Shown here: in pieces, positions 57,724 through 64,000 of the stretch
Layout: each line of letters starts with the position of its first letter
How positions within the stretch are numbered: the stretch's first letter is position 1
Assembly: GCA_022592435.1 (NCBI GenBank)
Contig: JABYQS010000006.1
Span: forward strand, 461,870 to 525,869
DNA length: 64,000 nt
From: Cerioporus squamosus
Lineage: Eukaryota > Basidiomycota > Agaricomycetes > Polyporales > Polyporaceae
Reading direction: 5' to 3'
The notes under the pieces: generated by a model
Told to the model about the DNA's origin: nothing
Databases searched by the model: none
Seen by the model: only the letters and a program-made list of their open reading frames with translations
Program-made: the position numbers and the translations under genes

Positions 57724-57782
57724 TTCGCCCTCTAGGGCTTGCGTCAGTAAGTCCTACTCGCCGGCTCATGATAGCCACATAC

Positions 57783-60700
57783 TCACGGGTCGTCGGCGAA
57801 GTCTACAGCGTCATCGTACTCATCTTCATTGAGTTCGTCGACCTCCATGTCCTGAGAGGACCCCTGGACGAAGTCCTGCTGACCATCGTCAGGTTGGATA
57901 GCCTGTTCGCCTTGACCTACCCAGACGCCATCCGGCTGTCCGAGTGCTTCCCCGACTGGGAGTCCGAGGTCGCAATAGGTATGTGTGAGAAAATGTATGA
58001 CAGCTGCTCCATCATCCGGACGAATGTACTCACGCGTTCCAGCGTTCTGCTGTCCAGATGTAGCGCGCTTGCCACGGTTGCGGCGGTCGCGTCCACCACG
58101 ACGCCCGCGTTTGCCACGCGAGTTTGCCTTCGGGTCGGCGAACTTCACTCCAACGCGCTCGCGAAGAGCAGGTCCTCGAGTGTCGTGCTTGACGTACGGC
58201 TTACGGTGAGTGCCTCGTCCGCGCTTGTCCGGGAAGCCGCGAGCCTTGTGCACGTCCGCCTGCAACTGACCGATCGTCTTGATCAGGTCGAAGGCCTGGA
58301 CCTGCGCGTTCATGTTGGTCGTGAGGAGGGTGTTGAACGCCTCCGCGGACATGGAGACACCGGGAAGCAGCGGCGGCGGAGCCTGCGGCTGTGTCGCGGT
58401 GGTGCGAGCGAAGAGCTCGGGGTAGTCGGTCGGCAGCGGTGCGTACTTTTCTTTGATCTTGAAGGCTTCGACGTAACCGCGCGGGGGAGGACCGGGGTAG
58501 GGACCCGAGGCGTTCGCCCAGGCAAGACAGGCTCGAGCGTAACGCTCCCACCGGACCTGGTCGTCGGCGTTGTACTGAGAAGACATGGAGGAAGGCTGGG
58601 AGTTCTGAGACCGGGGCTGATGAGACTGGGTTTGCGAGGTGCGATCGCTGCCCTTCCGGTGTTGCTTGCGCTGATACTTATGCCCAGTCGCCCTCTTTGT
58701 CTTCAGCTCGTCCGCGAGGTCGCGCGAGCTTGCGCGGCCCCTCCGTCGCGATTGTGACGCTTTGCCACCCGCGGCACCGACAATGTCCCCGAGTGGCACA
58801 CTAACGAAGCTAACGCCCATTTCCGCCCGTACGTGTTGCGGTTCAGGATCCCGCGTGTCCTTCCGCTCCCACAACTGACGGATGCCCGCAATTCCCAGTG
58901 CTTCAAAGTACTCCGTCAAAGCCTGTAGATGCTTGATGTCTCGGTACGGGACCCAGGTGACGTCACCAGTCGACCACTGAACTTCGAATTCGGCGTCCGC
59001 CCCCTTCCCGATGTGAGACAGGATCCTATCGACAGCCCACTCGCGTGGCTGCTCGCCGAAGCCAGGCAGCTGATGGAACTGTCGCCCGGGGAACCTCCGA
59101 TCGTCATTTGGGAAATGAGGCCTCAACAAAGACGCATGAAACGCGTTGCTGATCCCACGCGCCCGCAATTCATTGGACAGATCCAGCTGGTACGTTGCGC
59201 CCTCCGTCAGAACCTTCGTGATCTTGAATGGACCCAGGTACTTGGGCACAAGCTTCCGCGCCCTTCCCTTTGGCACGCTGAGGTTCTTTGTTGACAGGTA
59301 CACGAGGTCGCCCTCGAGGAAGCCTGCAGGTCGCCAATGGCGATTAGCCTGCAACACTTGACCAACCCGGGCGGCGATGATGGCGTCATGCGCAGCCATT
59401 ATCGCCTCCTTCATGCGCTGCGCGAACGCCTGCACACCAGGATACTCGGACTCGCTCGACCAGACGAGCGTACGCGGCATCTGCCCGTAGTTCAAGAAAA
59501 ACGGTGAGAATCCAGTGGTCTCGGAACGTGCCGTGTTCATGGCTAACTCGATAGCTGGTAACTTCCGTACCCAGTCCTTCTGGTCCGGCCTGACACACTG
59601 ACGCAGCATCTGGGTCATTGTGCGATTAGCCCGCTCGGTAGCTCCGTCCGTCTGCGGGTGATAAGACGAAGACAAGCGCAGCTCGGTGCCAAGCAACTCG
59701 TGTAGCCGGCGCCAGAACAGACTGGTGAACAACGTGTCCCTATCGCTGATAATCCGTTCCGGTAAGCCGTGTAGTTTGTACACATGCTCGAATATGACTT
59801 CCGCAATCTCGACCGCTCCGTAGGTTTGGCAGGTAGGCACCAAATGTACCATGGAGGTTAACTGGTCAATAATTACACATATCATGTCATACGAGCCATT
59901 GCGGTTCTCCGAAGCTGGAAGAGGCCCAACGAAATCGATACCAATGTATTGCCAAGGTCGCCTAGGTACTGGCATGGATTTCAGCAAACCCATTGGCCTC
60001 GTAGTGGCCGACTTGGTGGTCGCACACACACCACACGTTCGACAGTACGCTGCGACATCACTAACCATCTCCGGCCACCAGACCTCGCCGCGGAGGTAAT
60101 CCAGAGTCTTCCGAGCTCCGAGGTGAGCCAGGATCGAGTGCGCATGCCTCAATAGCACCTCCCGGACCTTCCGTGTGCCGATGAGTATATCTGGGATACA
60201 CAGCTGGTACGTCTCGTTGTGAGCCTGGTACAGAAGTCCGTCGACATATTTGAAGTGCTGATATTGCTCAGGAGCCTCGATGATACGCTTGAAGAAGGCA
60301 TCTTCAGCATACCGGCCTCGCAAACAGCCCGGCATTTCCATCCCGAGCTCGCTTGCGCTTGAAACGACGCTATCAGGCACTCCGGGCACTCCAGGCGCTT
60401 CGGACTCAGGATGCTCGTCCTGAGGGTGAACCGGCTCAGGCTCGCACGGTGCGCCGTCTTCTTGCGTGTCCTTCTCGTCGTCTGACGAGTCCGTTGCTAC
60501 TTCTTCAGCTTCAACGGTCTCGGGTCGCTTTGAGCGTCGCCTCGTCTCATCGTATGCGCCCTCCGGTTTTGGATTAGACGCAATGCGAGCTGATCGACGA
60601 GGCGTGAAGTCGAGTGCCGCCGCAGCTCCAGTGTACACCGGACGAAGGACGTCAAGCCCGCGTGCCATCTGAGGCACACCGGCCCCATCGTCGCCCACGT

Positions 60701-62513
60701 ACTCCGAGCTCGCCCGCTCAATTCCGATAGGTTCGTCACTGTAGATCCTAGACAGCGCGTCTGCTAACACGTTCGTTTCACCAGGGATGTAATGGATAGT
60801 GAACCGGAACTCGTTCAAGACGTCCATCCACCGGTGTTGACGAGGTGACAAGTTCTTCTGGCTCATCAAGTATTCGAGAGCCTTATGATCAGTACAGATG
60901 CGAAATGTCGCGCCATACAGCAAGGGCCGGAACCGCTTGAGGGACTCGACGATCGCCAGGAGCTCCTGTTCATGAACCGGGTAGTTCTGCTGTGCAGAAT
61001 TGAACTTGCCCGACCAGAAGGTAACCACCTTCGAAGTTCGCAGGTCGTCCCCCTGACTGATGTAACCGCTAGCCCCCGTCAAGGATGCGTCGGTCACCAG
61101 GTTGATAGCAGGTGCGCCTTCCGAATAATCGAGTGCGACGCGTCGGTTGTTCCGCCACCTATGAACAGTATCCCGGACTTGCTCGAATGCTCGCTGGTGA
61201 GTCGGCGTCCACTTCCAGGGCTTTGTTGCCCCCGTCAATGGTGCTAACACTCCCATAGGAATACGAATCCCTTCGCAATCAGGTGCTAAGAAGCCCACAG
61301 CTCCGAGGAAGCTGCTCAACAAGCTCTTGTTCGTCGGAACTTTCCAGTTGACAACCGAGTCGACCTTATGAGGATCCATACCGATGCCCTTCTCGTCAAC
61401 AATATGGCCGAGAATTTTCAGCTTCTCCGCAAAGAACTGCATCTTGTCCGCGCCGAGGAAGAACTTCTCTCGACGCAGGACGTCGAACACCAATCGCACG
61501 TGTTTCATGTGCTCCTCGATAGAATTCGAGTAGATGACTATGTCGTCCAAATAGACATCCATAAACACGCCGATATACGGGGCGAAGATATGGTTCATTA
61601 CAGTCTGGTACGTCGTAGGTCCATTGACATCTCCCTGCTGTAAGACTAAGCTGACCATTGTCCCGTCAGGAGTAGTGAATAGCGTCCGAGGGACGTGCTC
61701 CGGGACCACTCTGATCTGCTCGTAAGCATCCTTCCCGTCTATTAGACTTCGGTACTTATGCTTCACCACGTTCCGCAGGATGCCGTCGATGTCCGGAAGC
61801 GGAGCTGCGAGCTTGTGCGTATTCGCGTTCTGCTGCCGCTTGTCTACCACAGTACGTAGCCTAAGAATTCCATCCTCTCGCGCAGGCTTCGGAATCATCA
61901 ACATCGGCGAAGCGTTGACACCCGAGGCCAGCTGCCATCGTCCACTATCGAGGTACGCTGCCTTCTTCTCCTGCCACAAAGGTTTGAGGGCCTCGGGGCA
62001 CTTAGACGGCCTCCACGCGTAGACTTTGGACTCGTCGATCAGTGGGATCGTATGATTGACGTCTCGAAGCGGCGGAAGAGCTGCTTTGGCTCCGTCCTGA
62101 CACAGGTCCTGCGCATCGCGTCGCAGCTCAGCCCGAAGCTTCTCAAGCTCATCCTCCAGCAGCTCCACGGCTGCTGAGGCCAGTACGACAGTCTCCTCGC
62201 CATGGATCTCGACTGGCTCGTCGGATCCAATGGAGATACGTGTCGGGTTCATGCCAATCGCGACCTTGTGTTGGAAGATAAACGGCGTTCCGAGAATCAT
62301 ATCGTATGTGTCCAGATTCACGACGTCAAACCGTCGCCTTGTGCTGATAGTCTGGTACTTGAAGTCAACGCTCACACAGCAGTTCACTTTCGACCGCGAC
62401 CCATGTACAGCAAGCTGAACAGGTATGGGCTTGGCTAGCACCTCCTTCTCGAGCTTCAGCTGATCTACTACAGTGGTAGAGATAAAGTCCGCCATGGAGC
62501 CCGTGTCCAGGAG
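57783..62513 (-). CDS. Gypsy element 2 pol polyprotein with long C-terminal extension
   Basis: One open frame of about 1570 residues from the Met at 62495; the same frame reads LLDTGS immediately upstream, the retropepsin active site. Order: protease (to ~150), RT (~200-390, catalytic DVYLDDIVIYS near 320), RNase H (LVTDASLTGASGYI near 465; ADALSRIY near 590), integrase zinc region (HAHSILAHLG..CRTCGVC near 800), D,D-E core (YIGIDFVGPLP, IISDRDTLFTSLFWRR, TDGATERANRTM) and a chromodomain-like segment (WAVDRILSH, FEVQWSTGDVTWVPYRDI) near 1150-1200. A further ~370 residues follow: Ser/Gln-rich, then a structured PPPRGYVEAFKIKEKYAPLP block, then Arg/Gly-rich, ending in an acidic DMEVDELNEDEYDD tail. 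The frame is intact, so the copy looks young. Confidence 0.88.
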   Translation of the reverse strand, partial: LLDTGSMADFISTTVVDQLKLEKEVLAKPIPVQLAVHGSRSKVNCCVSVDFKYQTISTRRRFDVVNLDTYDMILGTPFIFQHKVAIGMNPTRISIGSDEPVEIHGEETVVLASAAVELLEDELEKLRAELRRDAQDLCQDGAKAALPPLRDVNHTIPLIDESKVYAWRPSKCPEALKPLWQEKKAAYLDSGRWQLASGVNASPMLMIPKPAREDGILRLRTVVDKRQQNANTHKLAAPLPDIDGILRNVVKHKYRSLIDGKDAYEQIRVVPEHVPRTLFTTPDGTMVSLVLQQGDVNGPTTYQTVMNHIFAPYIGVFMDVYLDDIVIYSNSIEEHMKHVRLVFDVLRREKFFLGADKMQFFAEKLKILGHIVDEKGIGMDPHKVDSVVNWKVPTNKSLLSSFLGAVGFLAPDCEGIRIPMGVLAPLTGATKPWKWTPTHQRAFEQVRDTVHRWRNNRRVALDYSEGAPAINLVTDASLTGASGYISQGDDLRTSKVVTFWSGKFNSAQQNYPVHEQELLAIVESLKRFRPLLYGATFRICTDHKALEYLMSQKNLSPRQHRWMDVLNEFRFTIHYIPGETNVLADALSRIYSDEPIGIERASSEYVGDDGAGVPQMARGLDVLRPVYTGAAAALDFTPRRSARIASNPKPEGAYDETRRRSKRPETVEAEEVATDSSDDEKDTQEDGAPCEPEPVHPQDEHPESEAPGVPGVPDSVVSSASELGMEMPGCLRGRYAEDAFFKRIIEAPEQYQHFKYVDGLLYQAHNETYQLCIPDILIGTRKVREVLLRHAHSILAHLGARKTLDYLRGEVWWPEMVSDVAAYCRTCGVCATTKSATTRPMGLLKSMPVPRRPWQYIGIDFVGPLPASENRNGSYDMICVIIDQLTSMVHLVPTCQTYGAVEIAEVIFEHVYKLHGLPERIISDRDTLFTSLFWRRLHELLGTELRLSSSYHPQTDGATERANRTMTQMLRQCVRPDQKDWVRKLPAIELAMNTARSETTGFSPFFLNYGQMPRTLVWSSESEYPGVQAFAQRMKEAIMAAHDAIIAARVGQVLQANRHWRPAGFLEGDLVYLSTKNLSVPKGRARKLVPKYLGPFKITKVLTEGATYQLDLSNELRARGISNAFHASLLRPHFPNDDRRFPGRQFHQLPGFGEQPREWAVDRILSHIGKGADAEFEVQWSTGDVTWVPYRDIKHLQALTEYFEALGIAGIRQLWERKDTRDPEPQHVRAEMGVSFVSVPLGDIVGAAGGKASQSRRRGRASSRDLADELKTKRATGHKYQRKQHRKGSDRTSQTQSHQPRSQNSQPSSMSSQYNADDQVRWERYARACLAWANASGPYPGPPPRGYVEAFKIKEKYAPLPTDYPELFARTTATQPQAPPPLLPGVSMSAEAFNTLLTTNMNAQVQAFDLIKTIGQLQADVHKARGFPDKRGRGTHRKPYVKHDTRGPALRERVGVKFADPKANSRGKRGRRGGRDRRNRGKRATSGQQNAGTREYIRPDDGAAVIHFLTHTYCDLGLPVGEALGQPDGVWVGQGEQAIQPDDGQQDFVQGSSQDMEVDELNEDEYDDAVDFADDP

Positions 62514-64000
62514 ATGCCCGCAGCTTGTGGCCGTTCACATCCACCTCAATGACTATCAGCTTAGGAATCTTCCGGCTGACGTCTCGGGTGCGCATCGCAT
62601 TCCGCTCGATGGCTGGAACCGAGTCATCCGGAGGGTCCTGACTTCTTGTTCCGTTTTCCAGGCTTCCCCGTGCGAACACCACCCAGCATCAAGCCTTGTC
62701 GACGCTGTGCTTGGTCCGACGTCGAAGCCACACGCTGCTTTTCAGGTCCTCAAAGGGCCTGTACTCGAGGAGAGAGCTCAACATCTGCCTAGGGTCGAAG
62801 TCCGGACTTCTGACACGCTGGTGAGTCAACGTGACAGACTGATCCTCGAGCTGCAAAGATACCCGGTATCCGACCGGGTCAGGCTCTACTCGTACTAACT
62901 CCTTCCAATTCAGCAGGTTCGGAAATTCCTGCCTGACCTGGCTCGCGACGTGTGCCCGCAGCCAATACAATGCCGGATACGACTCGTCCGGAGCCTCGTA
63001 TTGCGGGAAACCGGTACCCCATTCCGTGCGCGGCGGAATGATGATCCATCGCTCCCATTCAGCCTCGATGATCTCCGGTACGCCCACTTCCGGGTCGTCC
63101 ATTTGCTGACGAGTTACTAGGTACTCATCAACAAGGCCGTACCTATTGAGCCGATCCCAGACGACGAAACCTTCGTCTCCGTTCGAAGAGATCGAAAACC
63201 GTTCTCCTGGATCAATTCCTGCCTCCTCAGCTTCACTAGGATCATAGAAGCTTTGGAACAGCGACTGCAAGAATTCAATACAGTCGTCCTCGTGGGCTCG
63301 TTCCCATATGGGGTCCGGTGCGGGTGCCTTGCGGTCCTCCGTTCCTGCACCTCAAACCGCATAGCACCCAGGGCAATGCCCTCCTCGGTCTTTGTCTGCT
63401 GAGCGCGATCTGCGAGCTGCTCAAGATTGACAAACCGCATCGAGCCTGCATTCAAGTTCGGGGCCTTGGCCGTCTTCCGAGACCGACAGTTGCGACTCTC
63501 ATGTCCGGTCTCCTTGCAGGTGAAGCAACATCCTTCCGCCCTCAAGCGATCGCGTTCTTCCTTCGAGAGCTTCTCGAACTTGTCGCTCCGGGGTTGTGAG
63601 TTCTTCGGGTTCTTCTGCCCCTGCTGCTGACCCGGATACTTCCCAGGCTTCGAGTGCTTGTCGCCCTGCCCGCTGCCTTTTGGCTTGTACGGCTCCGGAC
63701 CTGTTGTCCGGTTCTCGAAGCGGCCCCAAGTCCGTCCGGGTACTTGTCCTTCGAACGCACGCTCAGCCCGACGAGCTTCTTTGTAAGCATCCTCACGGCG
63801 AACGGCGTACTGACTAACTTGTCCAGCTTCGTTTTTTCAGGATTTAGACCTTCTCAATCAGGTACACTCGGAGGTACTGGTGCAAACCCTTCAGAAGATC
63901 TGAACCAGCTGGAAGTCGGTTACGTCTGGGAAGCGGCTGCAAGCAGCTGGATGTCGCGTACGAAGTCCCGCACTGTCGCCTTCCCTTGCTCGATCTCTCG
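62514..64000 (-). pseudogene. Gypsy element 2 gag / gag-pro region, frames broken, partial
   Basis: A CCHC zinc knuckle (CCFTCKETGHESRNC) lies near 63.5 kb in a frame running about 63830-63300, preceded by QYAVRREDAYKEARRAER. A second frame at 63270-62689 reads FSISSNGDEGFVVWDRLNRY and IIEAEWERWIIIPPRTEWG. A third, at 62682-62510, ends HKLRA just before the protease LLDTGS and is one base out of phase with pol. Upstream, near 63.84-63.98 kb, gag-like blocks REIEQGKATVRDFVRD and KGLHQYLRVYLIEK lie in different frames. Gag therefore shows several one-base breaks while pol is open. Either this copy has begun to decay in gag or indel errors concentrate here. Confidence 0.7.

Larger units (their letters stand above)
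57433..64000 (-). mobile_element. Ty3/Gypsy chromovirus 2, 3' part, runs off window
   Basis: Minus-strand LTR retrotransposon with gag zinc knuckle, aspartic protease, RT, RNase H, integrase and chromodomain-like region, in Ty3/Gypsy order. The 5' LTR and gag start lie beyond base 64000. The proteins differ from element 1 (YLDDIVIYS versus YLDDILIFS motif surroundings, different linkers), so it is a separate family. Confidence 0.85.

Noticed and set aside
57618..58757. Plus-strand frame of about 379 codons
   Set aside because: Antisense to the C-terminal extension of Gypsy 2 pol, and its composition mirrors that frame.
1..64000. CRISPR arrays, tRNA or rRNA genes, bacterial operators
   Set aside because: No regularly spaced identical repeats, no cloverleaf with A/B boxes, and no rRNA-like sequence were recognised; the gene structure is eukaryotic throughout.

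Overview
The window looks like nuclear DNA of a wood-decaying basidiomycete, most likely a polypore-type agaricomycete. The reasons are dense genes cut by many introns of about 50-60 bp with GT..AG ends, a CYP512/CYP5150-like P450 tandem, a secreted bicupin oxalate decarboxylase, a FunK1-like kinase fragment, a basidiomycete-style F-box protein, and Ty3/Gypsy chromoviruses. No bacterial operon, tRNA, rRNA or CRISPR signal was seen. Exon joins were inferred by reading splice sites and checking phase; coordinates may be off by one or two bases in places.

Layout. 0.3-1.5 kb: Nop6-like RRM protein (-). 2.2-11.0 kb: three tandem P450 paralogues (+) with the same 11-exon structure, each carrying a different frame-breaking indel, separated by an unassigned GC-rich stretch. 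11.4-16.8 kb: compact housekeeping block with ING/PHD protein (-), aromatic/2-aminoadipate-type aminotransferase (+), COQ4 (-) and DPH4 J-protein (+). 17.2-20.5 kb: secreted aspartic protease and a putative zinc-finger protein (+). 20.9-23.1 kb: an intact 12-exon P450 of another family (-). 24.2-32.3 kb: secretome patch with a tiny-exon small secreted protein (-), oxalate decarboxylase (+) and two related small secreted proteins (-). 34.0-38.5 kb: importin-9/Kap114-type karyopherin (+). 38.7-40.5 kb: RS-rich nuclear protein (-). 40.7-43.3 kb: malic enzyme with a 9-nt microexon (+). 46.2-47.8 kb: F-box protein (+). 51.1-52.1 kb: a fourth relative of the small secreted family (+). 52.7-53.7 kb: FunK1-like fragment cut by an LTR. 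53.7-64.0 kb: two Ty3/Gypsy elements, both on the minus strand, the second apparently nested in the first and running off the window end.

How genes may work together. The secreted protease, oxalate decarboxylase, small secreted proteins and P450s fit extracellular substrate and oxalate handling plus detoxification or terpenoid chemistry. The housekeeping genes (COQ4, DPH4, ING, importin, malic enzyme, Nop6) show no evident functional linkage beyond shared divergent promoters.

Most distinctive observations: (i) a small secreted protein family with a shared hydrophobic GAAAVLGSM-like tail, four members in about 28 kb; (ii) single-base frame breaks not only in the P450 tandem but also in conserved genes (importin, RS protein), so assembly indels must be excluded before calling pseudogenes; (iii) a 9-nt microexon in malic enzyme; (iv) a Gypsy element whose polyprotein continues for about 370 residues past the chromodomain-like region. 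I saw no defence system or other clearly undescribed machinery.
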